A DNA stretch of 64,000 nucleotides from SAR324 cluster bacterium (GTDB lineage: Bacteria; SAR324; NAC60-12). The stretch spans positions 42,307-106,306 of the forward strand of contig JANQJU010000086.1 of the NCBI GenBank assembly GCA_028281495.1, written 5' to 3'. Under the pieces are notes generated by a model. That model had not been told where the DNA came from. It was given only the letters and a program-made list of their open reading frames with translations, and did not search any database. Shown here piece after piece: positions 47,701-52,268 of the stretch. Position 1 is the stretch's first letter. Every line of letters starts with the position of its first letter. The translations under genes and the position numbers were made by a program.

Positions 47701-50700
47701 GCAGAAGCCTGTGGGTCAGTTGCCGTTATTGAGTGAAGCCGAACGCATCCAAATGATTCTGGATTGGAATCAACATACACGAACCGATCCCAGAGGGACT
47801 TGCCTGCATCACTTGTGGGAGGCGCAAGTGGACAGCACACCTCATAACATTGCCGTGGTTTATGAAGTGGAGGGTGCCTCACCAAGTCAACATCTGACGT
47901 ATCGAGACTTGAACATCCATGCCAATCGATTGGCACATCAACTCATTCAACATGGCGTGGGACCTGATCACTTGGTGGCCTTATGTGTGGAACAACCTCA
48001 GGACATCATTGTGTGCCTGTTGGGAGTGCTAAAAGCGGGTGGGGCTTATGTGCCTTTGGACCCGAAAGCACCGGAAGCCCGGCTCAGGTTGATGTTGGAA
48101 GAAATTGCACCCACCGTGTTGATCACGCAGAAGGCATTGCTTTCGCAATTGCCGACCGACGGCCCCTCAGTCCTCTACCTGGATGGAGATAGCAAAGAGG
48201 GAGAATCGGTTTTCGACCATAATCCTCAGGTAGTAGTGGCAGATCATCATCTGGCCTATGTGCTGTATACCTCGGGTTCAACCGGTCGGCCCAAAGGGGT
48301 GATGATTGAGCATCGTGCTATTGTGGATCTCATGCGGAATGAGCTGTCGGCGATGTCTTGGACTACTGAAGATCGTCTCTTGCAAAAAACCACTTACACT
48401 TTCGATATGGCGGTCGTGGAATTCTTTCCCCCCTTATTGTGTGGGGCGCAGCTCATCGCGTTTGATCCGAATCAACGTCAAGATGTCACCGCTTTGTTGC
48501 AGGCCATTCAAAAGTATGAAGTGACAGTGGTGCAGTTGGTGCCCACCCTGCTTGACCATATTGTGACCCATCATGGTTTGTCAGCATGCCGCAGCTTGAA
48601 ACGGATCATTTGCGGAGGTGAAGCGCTGCCACAAACCGTGGTAGCCCAAGCCACGGCCCAGTTGCCCGTGACAATTTACAATCTGTATGGTCCGACCGAA
48701 AGCACGGTCTATGCTGCGGGCCAGCAGTGTGATCCGCTTTCCGTGGAAGCGGCTGCATCCGCAGGCAATGTACCGATTGGTCGACCAATCGCCAATGCGC
48801 AAGTCTATCTGCTGGATGCATATCTCCAACCCGTCCCGGTGGGTGTGGTTGGCGAAATTTATTTAGGGGGTACTGGAGTCGCACGAGGTTATTTGCATCA
48901 ACCCGAGTTGACTGCTGAGCGATTCATTGAATCTCCCTTTTCCCAAGGGCAACGGCTTTATAAAACTGGAGATTTGGGACGTTATCTCCCCCATGCCGAT
49001 GCCTCGAAAATCGATGGAACGATGGAATTCATGGGACGGGCCGATCAGCAGTTGAAGATCCGTGGATTTCGGGTGGAACCGGGAGAAATCGAAGCCGTCT
49101 TGGCTCAACATGAAGCAGCTCAAGAAACTTTGGTTGTGCCTAGTGGGAGCCGAGCCGAAAGCAAACAATTGGTAGCTTATGTCGTGCCCAATCTTCAAGC
49201 GTTGCAAGAAACGGGAACCACGCAAGCAGCCATCGCTCAAGCCGAGCATGTGGCCCATTGGCAATCGATCTACGATCAATCGTCGGAGACCGAATCAGGC
49301 AATGAGTCAAAATCAAAAGCACAAACGAGAGAACACATTGCAGACCTTAGCTTCAATATCCAAGGTTGGAATGATAGCTACACCCATGCCCCCATCCCTG
49401 CCGAAGAGATGCGAGAGTGGGTGGAACAAACAGTCTTCCAGATTCAATCTCTTAATCCGCAACGACTGCTCGAAATCGGTTGTGGGATGGGATTGTTGCT
49501 GTCACGCTTGGCTCCGCAGTGCGCCCAATATTGGGGCACGGATTTTTCAGCACGAGCGATCGATTACAGTACACGACTGAAACAAAGCCGACCGGATCTC
49601 CAATCGGTCCGATTATTCCAGTTGGGCGCTGATGAGTTTCATCCTTTACACGAGGCCTTATCTGGAGAATCCAATTTCGACACCATTGTCCTCAATTCGG
49701 TGATTCAATATTTCCCTGATGTGCATTATCTGCTGACGGTGTTGAAAGGAGCGTTTCAGTTGTTGTCGCCTGGAGGTTCCCTGTTTTTGGGAGATATCCG
49801 CAATCGCGATTTACTGTGGGCGTTCCATGCCTCAGTCCAACTCCATCAAGCTGCTCCCGCATCGACACTTTCTGAGCTGAAGTTAGCGATTCAAGAAAAT
49901 GTGCGTCATGAGGAAGAACTGTTGATTTCTCCCGATTTTTTTCACGCATTGCGGGATCTATTTCCCCAAATCACACGAGTGCATATTCACCCCAAACTCG
50001 GACGCTACCAAAATGAACTGAGCCGCTACCGCTACGATGTGGTGATTTCAACAGAGTCGTCTTCAAAGCTGGAATCCTCAGAATCCTCAAAGCTGGAATC
50101 CTCAGAATCCTCAAAGCTGGAATCTTTAAAACCAGAATCTTTAAAACCAGAATCTTTAAAACCAGAATCTTTAAAACCGGAATCTTTAAAACCAGAATCT
50201 TTGATGACAGAGGCGTCAGTGATCGAAGCCTCATTTATTGAAACTCCGCTGGCAAAACGCCATGAATGGAAAGAAGGAATAGCTGTAAAAAATGCCACCT
50301 TGGGAGAGGTTCGAGAGTGGTTGCAAGGAGCTTTAAGTCCGCAAACGTCCCGACGAGGTTTGGGGTTACGCACGGTTTCCAATGCCCGGTTGCAAGCGGA
50401 TCGTCATCTTTTAGAACTGCTAGAGCAATCGGAAGACATCCAGACCGTGGGACAATTCCGGCAAATTTTGGCAGAGCGCCCACAAACCGGATTGGAGCCA
50501 ACAGACTTACAAATCTTAGCGGAGGAAATGAATTGTTCAGTAGAGTTCCGCTTGCTGGCCCAAGGCGATTATGAAGTGCGGTTTAGTGTGATTTCCGAGA
50601 GTGAAACTACAAGACCCATTCCTGAAACCACACCAAAACCGTGGGAAACTTATACCAACCACCCCTTGCAAGCCAAACGTTTGCGGCAGTTGATTCCACA

Positions 50701-51919
50701 GTTCCGTGAGTTTTTGTCCGCACGTCTGCCGGAATACATGATGCCCTCGGCGTTCATGCTGTTGGATGCCATCCCTTGGTTGCCCAATGGCAAAGTCAAT
50801 CGCAAAGCTTTACCTGATCCTCACAATGTCGGATGGCGTTCGGCCACCGAATATGTAGCACCACGTGATGCCGTAGAAGAAACCTTGGTCGAGATTTGGC
50901 AAAGTGTGCTGGGAATCGACCGGCTGGGAATCCGTGACAATTTTTTTCATTCGGGTGGGCAATCGCTACTGGCAGTGAGCTTGATTTCGAAAGTCAACAA
51001 AACCTTCCAGCAAAACCTGCCGCTAGCGAGCTTATTCCAAAGCCCGACTATCGAAACATTGGCCCAGCTGCTGGAGAATGCTTCGGAAACCTCACAAGAA
51101 TGGTCACCATTGGTGCCTTTTCGTCAAACAGGAACCCGTCCGCCCATTTTTTGTTTTTATCCTGCGGGTGGCAATATCTACGCCTATCGAGAATTGAGCG
51201 ACCATTTGGGAGACGATCAACCGTTTTATGCCATGCAGGCCTTGGGACTGGAACCCGGCCAAATGCCGTTGGAAACGGTCGAAGCTATGGCCTCTTACTA
51301 CATCCCTTGGATGCAGTCAGTTCAAGCCGAAGGTCCCTATTTTGTATGTGGTTGGTCCTTTGGTGGAGCCGTGGCCTATGAAGTGGCACAACAATTACAG
51401 GCAAAGAATCTAGAAGTCGGCTGGGTGGGATTGCTCGACAGCTCTGCAAAGCCCTCAAATGAATTGATGGGATTGTATCGCAGTGACAATGCGACCTTTT
51501 GGGCTGGGTTGTTTGCGGAATTTCTCACGTTGTCTGTGGATTATCTCCGTTCCTTATCCGATGAAGAACAGCTCCGGCATGTGATGGAGCAAGCCAAAAC
51601 GGCAGGCATCATTCCAAACGATTTTGACATTGAACAAACCCGTGCTTTGTTTCGGGTTTACAAAAACAACGCTCAAGCTTTTTATCGTTATCAAGTCCGT
51701 TCCTATCCGGGGACGGTTACGCTGATTCGACCACGAGAGCTGTCGCGTTCGGCGTTTCAATATACACAAAGCCCGACTCAAGGCTGGGATCAATTCGTTT
51801 TAGGGGGAGTCGATGTTCAATGGGTTTCTGGCAAACACGAGTCCATGTTGTTTTCTCCCCATGTGAAAACGCTCGCCAAAACGGTGCAGCAGTGCTTGGC
51901 CAAAATCGGCCAGTCCTAG
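32717..51919 (+). CDS. Hybrid NRPS / trans-AT PKS megasynthase, 6400 aa
   Basis: One unbroken 19.2-kb gene. Domain order: C-A-T, C-A-T, KS-DH-KR-T, C-A-T, C-A(nMT)-T-TE (approximate residues: C1 8-445, A1 465-965, T1 985-1055, C2 1075-1540, A2 1565-2085, T2 2100-2170, KS 2198-2620, DH 2680-2930, KR 3120-3330, T3 3430-3495, C3 3515-3945, A3 3965-4450, T4 4470-4540, C4 4560-5020, A4 5035-5490 and 5980-6035, nMT 5515-5780, T5 6050-6115, TE 6135-6395). All five carriers have the Ser of GGxS. No acyltransferase, epimerase, ER or docking domain. The first domain is a C domain, which in lipopeptide systems attaches an acyl group. The predicted product is an acylated tetrapeptide interrupted after residue 2 by one reduced, dehydrated two-carbon unit, N-methylated at the last residue. 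A PPTase and AT must be elsewhere. No inactivating stop or frameshift. Confidence 0.96.
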   Translation: MISNQKKKLFPLASPQLDIWFDQMLLPENPQYNVGSYTHIEGAINPILFESAVQYLVNHHDALRMQVVLENDAFPQQIFVDKVEIKLPIHDFSQAPDPQQAALTWMEDQVVQPFPLEGHRLFRLALLRLGETDFQFFCVGHHLIVDRWSLALMSTRLGEIYTALEQGKTPDLVAPAYQDFVQDDQRYRESSRYTAHRNYWLEKYAHLPEPLLVARHPTPSGLSMAPSDRQVMTLNRLFYNRLKDLAKRCDVSTFHLILGALYVYLTRTLHIEEVVMGLPILNRPGTTFKNTVGLFVSVSAARFDFGTDLNFQTLLQRIGRELKKNYRNQRLPISELNRELGLHKSGRTRLYDISVSYEKQDFDVSFDSFQSRTKALLNRYKPSPLTIHVREFHAEHDVDIDFIHNLAYFDPIEIELMQSRLQLILEHVLDHSEAPINSISLLTKSEQQQLIAWNQTQTDFPKDQTLAQLFEQQVASIPHKIAVQYGSEQLSYEELNAQANQLAHHLISLGVEADTLVGICAERSLEMVIGALGILKAGGAYVPLDPNYPAERLKIMLQDSGANIVICQRHLQERLSIAQELAASFTIVCWDHPERLFTHYPTQNPSPRSEAHHLAHVLYTSGSTGRPKGVCIPQSAVVRLVKNTNYIELTPEDSLSQTSNTSFDASTFEIWGSLLNGARLVGIPKEVVLAPHKLAQYLKDYQINTVFLTTALLHQIAQEQPDCFRTVKTVMTGGEKLAPQWAAAILNNNPPEQLLNAYGPTENTTYATWHRVCLEDTQGPFKTIPIGRPIANTQIHILDDQYQPQPIGVPGELCIGGEGLARGYLHRPELTAEKFIECEVLGNTASGQKQRLYRTGDLARWLPNGTIEFLGRRDHQVKLSGFRIELGEIETTLCQHESVKDAVVMLYPENPPRLITYFTLVGTLDEGVGSLRIWLKDRLPGYMIPASFTVLEHIPLTPNGKVDHAALPEPLFVENSEGQTAPRTPVEELLLGIWSQLLPASSLGVHTNFFDVGGQSLLAAQVLSRIREAFQVEITLPTLFEMPTVAQLAKVVESQRQLVPRLPLKPFARTSEGSEPLSFAQQRLWFLDRLHGGGTYNIPMVLELWGPLDINKLFQSINAVVQRQESLRTNFTTVDGMPQQVIHAERHLSLPFVDLREEPESTHAAAVKYWANCEAEGAFDLQQDSLLRLRLLRLSDAVPRHCSADVPGEPRSVESRSVESRSVESRSVEPRSVEPRYVLLLTLHHIIADGWSLGVLLQEWSALYQSQSLPELPIQYADYARWQREWFSGERLASELDYWKQQLHGIPTLLNLPTDHPRPTRQTFHGASISVEIATELTEALHRLSRENGATLFMTLLSAYMLVLSRYSGQDDIVVGTPAANRSQQELEPLIGFFVNTLPLRGRLSPDLPFRDFLRQIRKIALEAYAHQDLPFEQLVDELNPERSLSHSPLFQAMLALHNAPSEILTLPGITGRSVEMEMTTTKFDMTLFLSEQEGRLVGRLNYNCDVFEAGTMQRLMQHFQNLLQACVKQPEGRLSELPMLTDAETHTLLTQWSRPHGDEPILSRTPTANLIELFEHQVEQTPHHTALVFEQESLTYRELNDHANRLAHRLIREGVRPAALVGLCMERSLEMVVSIIAILKAGGTYVPLDPTIPEERLAFILEDTHMSVLVIQPPFRQKQPFLQQAAEVILVPYTLEQEYETTHTSNLKLSIPTHQAAYIIYTSGTTGHPKGVIVSHHNVIRLFTATEHWFHFNSQDVWTLFHSYAFDVSVWEIWGALLHGGKLVVVPYLVTRSPDQFRKLLAREHVTVLSQTPSAFLPLIAVETSLKNHNSSTQPPEPLNLRFVVFAGEALNLESLRPWMNQYGDEAPQLINMYGITETTVHSTFYRVTHDSLNQPGSLIGVPIPDLEVYILDAHQQPVPVGVPGELYVGGAGVTQGYLNRPELTNARFLPHPFDPSSTARVYKSGDLVRFLPDGAGAMEYLGRIDTQVQLRGFRIELGEIENQLLRHDAVKEAVVLAHQDTSGAVATVRELVAYVVTTKAIDVKALRHHLQNNLPEYMIPAYFVRLDQLPLNHNGKVDRRVLASLQTFETVGNYQAPETELEAELVTIWSPFLKVTPLSTRANFFEVGGNSLTLVQVHAEIDKRYPNLVSLPDLFAKATIADLAHFIEQRSTSPKLRRTAQIPSEETNVTPSDSQDIAIIGMGLHLADYDDLESFWQDLVTANDRVGPLPEGRKHDADALLQWQGIDPQTVQYREMAYLHEIDGFDYRFFRLSPRDSELMDPNQRLFLQTAWKTLEHAGYSGSQLKGERVGVFLGMGAVRDYAQVATQVDPNHREQIFASNVPSNIASRLSYLLDWHGPVYMTDTACSSSLTALHLACKAIHNDECRIALVGTVKTTLLPVRGPAMEIEASDARTHAFDDDSDGTGSGEGVIAVMLKPLQQAVQDHDTIHAVIKGSAVNHDGSSAGMTVPNADAQADLVEQAWKQSGVDPQTIRFIEAHGTGTKIGDPIEIDGLSKAFARYTHETQFCAVGSVKTNFGHLDNAAGLLGLVKSVLCLQHKTVPPLLHFQKPNHKIPFVQSAVYPAAKIVDLNSIKGPIRCGVSSFGLSGINCHVVLEDASSLPQPANATRVFRTFENKRCWLKLPSVQRHPISMPSHQLTPSVFVQECRTELPDQTVYALRLHSQDEWVLREHKVMGQETLVGTAYFQLLFEVARKQGISEGVRIRNLMWRSPMQLQTICAEDAQPLIRVETKKQEYTVTVLQKLPDATWQHFGTAILKSEKPIETEIRDVAAIIQRCESQPLPELGRNSIVSVSNRWHCLKQVWKNEKEILGHLHLETSFQADLERFAYHPPLLDVAVSLGLEASGFLPMACARISLFRTLPTEIYSHVQKRPSTSPEILQCDITLMDCEGSVVALLEGFAFKRVQPPYRLYGLQWVQQVIQLNSSTDVPKASEQNVMVIGHHDALAHWPQVSFPESSAVASAWVRKTQNFVFVPSEMAEPTLNLLRLVQWWVKEKVKDRLNLLILGHHTFSITGNESQLHPEYATLAGMAKVITREHSNLQCCFVDTDSSTTPEQILEVWAERANHPIALRNGAYYVETTGDLDLQNRAASFPVRSGGVYLITGGLGGIGLAIAQHLSQQHAVKLALVGRTPLPPRDTWDSIVKTSLSNDDAQQRPRLKLCQQIQAIQALEASGSEWMMLTADVSQIQAMEAALRKIHEIWGSVNGIFHCAGVAGDGFLFKKQESTFQQVLAPKVKGTQIVDQLTRSDRPDFMVLCSSLTGLVGAAGQSDYTAANAFLDAYAAARQQAGFRTLSINWPAWQETGMAFDWGVVDRQPTLHTRDALDALQQLGAYFGTQALVLVPPQTPDILPLARVSEAPLQKAGLSSDALATPKTISGEGWPSPNEEPAVSDIEIKGRDDSAYTEMEIVLARIWCEILGYDEIDIDEGFYDLGGDSMNALEISNAIAENLQLDVSIDELFTYPSIRKYVAHLETSNIHANAKDHQPIQRLAPQQDYPVSAAQRRIYILWEMAKDSTGFNLPKVMYVQGHLELPRLEQAFHQLIARHSSLRTSFAMNQDQLVQIVAEEAPFTLRHKQLEQEALAGHIQQFSRPFDLSQAPLFRAEVVTVASGPTVLMYDVHHSVSDAMSVNILSKELVSLYQQESLPELPFTYADFAVWQHEQLVSEKAEEDRAYWLQQLSGNLPVLDLPLDFSRPPVMTHAGDVVRFEVDTDLLNQVRHYASNQETTPFVIFLAAFYILLHRYSRQDDIIIAVADSGRAAPGLEQLVGMFINTLPLRAYPQSQKRLSTFLEETKSLFLQGYAHRSYPFDQLVRELDLPRDLSRNPITDISFSYMNFEQAEIDQPGLTFQPYLDKVKDSTKLDCSIFATEMKDRVHFALEYYSSIFSHQTMQTLGERWLTLVQQMVSGDDPTLAEISLFLPQESEQLRHAFNASASPYPRDLNLAVLYEQQCEARPDKMAVVTPSVELTYRALNHRANYLGCRLQNDYGVQPGDRVMILMQPSEWWLATLLGILKIGAVCVPIHAQFPKDRVQFIAGDTQARVIVTDAAHWSEVEQNYPNLATLVTGLNGYREDTDYSYRPGETQGQDPAFILYTSGSTGVPKGVLLSHRTASRTAFNTYLVTLHETDRMLQTTAISFDVSTYEVWGTLLNGATLYIPEDRALLDAKILKRWISQHQITCMFLTTTFFHQHVDAAVDTFQGLRFLLVGGEKMLTAAANRFYQALPHTQLINIYGPTENMVAVTFFPVESEVIGEVPLGKPISNTKVYVLDEQQKLLPPGFVGEICSGGDGLADGYWNRPDLTKERFIEDPFQPGTQLYRTGDLGRIRVDGFLEFWGRKDNQIKLRGNRIELDEVESVMMAHPTVELAAVKLHPQGHELVGYYTHVEGLEIEDFRQFLRSKLPEFMVPGTLMPLDVMPRTATGKIDRQHLPEADLPQRDTQKTFRPPRTPVEKMVAEVWAEILRVPDVSINDNFFDLGGHSLMATQVISRLNGLLNLDLSVRTLFLCPVLADLCENITTTPAPDGGNPTVEPLHRLAERPDPLPLSFAQERLWFLDRLVPDNPFYNMVSSMMLRGPLRVEGLQQSVQIIVDRHESLRTRFIDQQGVPQQVIAPILSIACPLTDLQNLEPSKRRPTAKAHLLQEAQYSFDLAKGPLIRMSLVRFSESEHLFVMVLHHIISDGWSMGRLFQELSTIYSALSQEEKPKLPQLPVQYADFAIWQRRYLAGAELDRQLAYWQHQLADVPILQLPTDRPRPAVQSYRGGVESFEVSAECLQQLRQITQQAGGSLYMTLLAVFAVLLSRYSNQDEIVIGSPIANRNRREIESLIGFFVNNLVFRLNLAGNPSFESFLTQVRDCALEAFHHQDIPFEKIVEVLQPERDMSRTPITQVSMALQNAPLSPLDFPDLEVTGFPLAHCTVRFDLELEFWEMKENAPKAPNGLLGHLRYSVDLFDATTIRRMVGHLQNLLQAVAAQLQKPVGQLPLLSEAERIQMILDWNQHTRTDPRGTCLHHLWEAQVDSTPHNIAVVYEVEGASPSQHLTYRDLNIHANRLAHQLIQHGVGPDHLVALCVEQPQDIIVCLLGVLKAGGAYVPLDPKAPEARLRLMLEEIAPTVLITQKALLSQLPTDGPSVLYLDGDSKEGESVFDHNPQVVVADHHLAYVLYTSGSTGRPKGVMIEHRAIVDLMRNELSAMSWTTEDRLLQKTTYTFDMAVVEFFPPLLCGAQLIAFDPNQRQDVTALLQAIQKYEVTVVQLVPTLLDHIVTHHGLSACRSLKRIICGGEALPQTVVAQATAQLPVTIYNLYGPTESTVYAAGQQCDPLSVEAAASAGNVPIGRPIANAQVYLLDAYLQPVPVGVVGEIYLGGTGVARGYLHQPELTAERFIESPFSQGQRLYKTGDLGRYLPHADASKIDGTMEFMGRADQQLKIRGFRVEPGEIEAVLAQHEAAQETLVVPSGSRAESKQLVAYVVPNLQALQETGTTQAAIAQAEHVAHWQSIYDQSSETESGNESKSKAQTREHIADLSFNIQGWNDSYTHAPIPAEEMREWVEQTVFQIQSLNPQRLLEIGCGMGLLLSRLAPQCAQYWGTDFSARAIDYSTRLKQSRPDLQSVRLFQLGADEFHPLHEALSGESNFDTIVLNSVIQYFPDVHYLLTVLKGAFQLLSPGGSLFLGDIRNRDLLWAFHASVQLHQAAPASTLSELKLAIQENVRHEEELLISPDFFHALRDLFPQITRVHIHPKLGRYQNELSRYRYDVVISTESSSKLESSESSKLESSESSKLESLKPESLKPESLKPESLKPESLKPESLMTEASVIEASFIETPLAKRHEWKEGIAVKNATLGEVREWLQGALSPQTSRRGLGLRTVSNARLQADRHLLELLEQSEDIQTVGQFRQILAERPQTGLEPTDLQILAEEMNCSVEFRLLAQGDYEVRFSVISESETTRPIPETTPKPWETYTNHPLQAKRLRQLIPQFREFLSARLPEYMMPSAFMLLDAIPWLPNGKVNRKALPDPHNVGWRSATEYVAPRDAVEETLVEIWQSVLGIDRLGIRDNFFHSGGQSLLAVSLISKVNKTFQQNLPLASLFQSPTIETLAQLLENASETSQEWSPLVPFRQTGTRPPIFCFYPAGGNIYAYRELSDHLGDDQPFYAMQALGLEPGQMPLETVEAMASYYIPWMQSVQAEGPYFVCGWSFGGAVAYEVAQQLQAKNLEVGWVGLLDSSAKPSNELMGLYRSDNATFWAGLFAEFLTLSVDYLRSLSDEEQLRHVMEQAKTAGIIPNDFDIEQTRALFRVYKNNAQAFYRYQVRSYPGTVTLIRPRELSRSAFQYTQSPTQGWDQFVLGGVDVQWVSGKHESMLFSPHVKTLAKTVQQCLAKIGQS
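32738..35890 (+). other. Module 1: starter C - A - T
   Basis: C1 opens with PLASPQLDIWFDQ and YNVGSYTHIEG. Its active motif is HHLIVDRWS near residue 141: both His and the Asp are present, but the usual Gly after Asp is Arg. As the first domain it has no upstream carrier in this protein, so it probably takes an acyl-CoA or acyl-carrier donor. A1 has all core motifs (LYTSGSTGRPKG; FDASTFE; NAYGPTE; YRTGDLARW; NGKVDH). Aligned by hand to the GrsA frame, its pocket reads D-A-F-L-M-G-A-T-Y-K, which suits a non-polar or small side chain; I cannot name the residue. T1 Ser is in GGQSLL near residue 1014. Confidence 0.85.
35900..39235 (+). other. Module 2: C - A - T
   Basis: C2 has LSFAQQRLWFLDRL and a full active motif HHIIADGWS near residue 1243. 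A 25-residue repeat insertion (SVESR type) lies just before the strand that leads into it. A2 carries IIYTSGTTGHPKG, FDVSVWE, NMYGITETTVH and NGKVDRR. The hand-aligned pocket is D-V-W-S-V-A-M-V-H-K. The M-V-H ending and the NMYGITETTVH context are shared with the textbook threonine code (D-F-W-N-I-G-M-V-H-K), so a hydroxylated residue such as Thr or Ser is my best guess, at low certainty. T2 Ser is in GGNSLT near residue 2131. This carrier hands its aminoacyl chain to the KS. Confidence 0.82.
36346..36420 (+). repeat. 15-bp tandem repeat inside condensation domain 2
   Basis: Five consecutive 15-bp units with no gap: three of TCGATCAGTAGAATC and two of TCGATCAGTAGAACC, followed by a broken copy. 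In frame they encode about RSVES three times then RSVEP twice (residues 1211-1235). The near-identity points to recent expansion. The units lie in a surface loop just before the strand that carries HHxxxDG, and are a multiple of three so the frame is kept. Confidence 0.97.
39300..43210 (+). other. Module 3: PKS module KS - DH - KR - T without acyltransferase
   Basis: The KS has all three catalytic residues: Cys 2369 in DTACSSS, His 2501 in EAHGTGT, His 2541 in KTNFGHLD. About 60 residues later a dehydratase begins: His 2694 in REHKVMG and Asp 2857 in HPPLLD; the Pro of the HxxxGxxxxP motif is Val. The KR has GGLGGIG near 3126 and the Ser/Tyr pair (CSS; Tyr 3294 in SDYTAANAF). HCAGVAGDGF keeps the second Asp of the LDD motif, favouring B-type reduction, which usually gives an E double bond after dehydration. 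T3 Ser is 3459 (GGDSM). No GHSxG acyltransferase motif occurs anywhere in the module, so malonyl loading must be in trans. Confidence 0.88.
43250..46340 (+). other. Module 4: C - A - T
   Basis: C3 accepts the polyketide-extended chain. Its motif is HHSVSDAMS near residue 3642, with Ala for the usual Gly. A3 has LYTSGSTGVPKG, FDVSTYE, NIYGPTENM, YRTGDLGR and TGKIDR. The hand-aligned pocket is D-V-Y-F-L-G-I-V-A-K. I know no close textbook code for this; a hydrophobic side chain is plausible. T4 Ser is residue 4502 in GGHSLM. No epimerase follows, so an L residue is expected. Confidence 0.82.
46370..51919 (+). other. Module 5: C - A with inserted N-methyltransferase - T - thioesterase
   Basis: C4 has HHIISDGWS near residue 4696. 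A4 is split: motifs A1 to A8 end near 5490, then an N-methyltransferase (LEIGCGMGLLLSRLAP near 5587; ends at RYRYDVVI) is inserted, and the final NGKVNRK lies near 6027. A pentapeptide repeat follows the methyltransferase. The hand-aligned pocket is D-M-V-Q-I-G-L-V-Y-K, close in Q, L and G positions to the glycine code D-I-L-Q-L-G-L-I-W-K, so sarcosine is a reasonable guess. T5 Ser is 6083. The thioesterase has Ser 6214 in GWSFGG, an Asp in GLLDSS and His 6374 in GKHES; it releases the chain by hydrolysis or cyclisation. Confidence 0.86.
50060..50257 (+). repeat. 15-bp and 24-bp tandem repeats after the N-methyltransferase
   Basis: Starting at 50060: a 15-bp unit (TCTTCAAAGCTGGAA), then two copies of a 24-bp unit made of 9+15 bp (50075-50122), then five copies of a 15-bp unit TCTTTAAAACCRGAA (50123-50197), and then three to four decayed 15-bp units to about 50257. 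In protein: SSKLE, twice SSESSKLE, five times SLKPE, SLMTE, ASVIE, ASFIE. The array lies in the linker between the nMT end (RYRYDVVI) and the returning adenylation C-terminal part. It lengthens the linker by up to 65 residues. Confidence 0.95.
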
Positions 51920-52268
51920 CCCCTGTCAAACGAACCCTTCTTCTGCACCAGTCCATTCTGCACCAGGCTATTCGCCCCTCCTTCCAGAAATGAATGGCCG
52001 CTCCTTCTCACGAAGCCAGCTTGTCTTCTCGTCGCATTCCAATATGCTGATGTTGTGGATCAGCCATCGGCGAACCCTGCCTCAATTTTATGATTGGAAC
52101 AGCGTTTTTGCCTTCCCGATTGGAATGAGGCGTCGAACTCCTTAGTTGGAACCGAGTTTTTACTTTTCTAATTGGAATGAGGTGTCGAACTTCCTAGTAG
52201 AAAAAGGGTTCCAAATGGTTGTGATCAGAACCGAGTTTCAAATTTCGTAATCGGAACAGGAGAATGTA
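51920..52268. repeat. Intergenic region with two decayed repeat families
   Basis: 349 bp without a gene follows the megasynthase. At 51941 and 51956 the word TTCTGCACCAG recurs with a 15-bp period. From 52092 to 52260 a different family appears: ATTGGAATGAGGYGTCGAAC occurs at about 52119 and 52171, alternating with TGGAACxGxGTTTTT at about 52094 and 52147, and a third partial copy at 52225-52260. The half-unit is about 26-27 bp, so a whole unit is about 52 bp. No terminator with a T-run was found. The ribosome site of the next gene (AGGAG) overlaps the end of the last copy. Confidence 0.75.

Noticed and set aside
50032..50382. Minus-strand open frame with DSGFK repeats inside the megasynthase gene
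   Set aside because: It is the mirror of the 15-bp repeat on the coding strand, with no start signal.
43250..51919. Epimerisation or heterocyclisation domains
   Set aside because: All C domains have HHxxxD, not DxxxxD, and every C domain is followed by an A domain.
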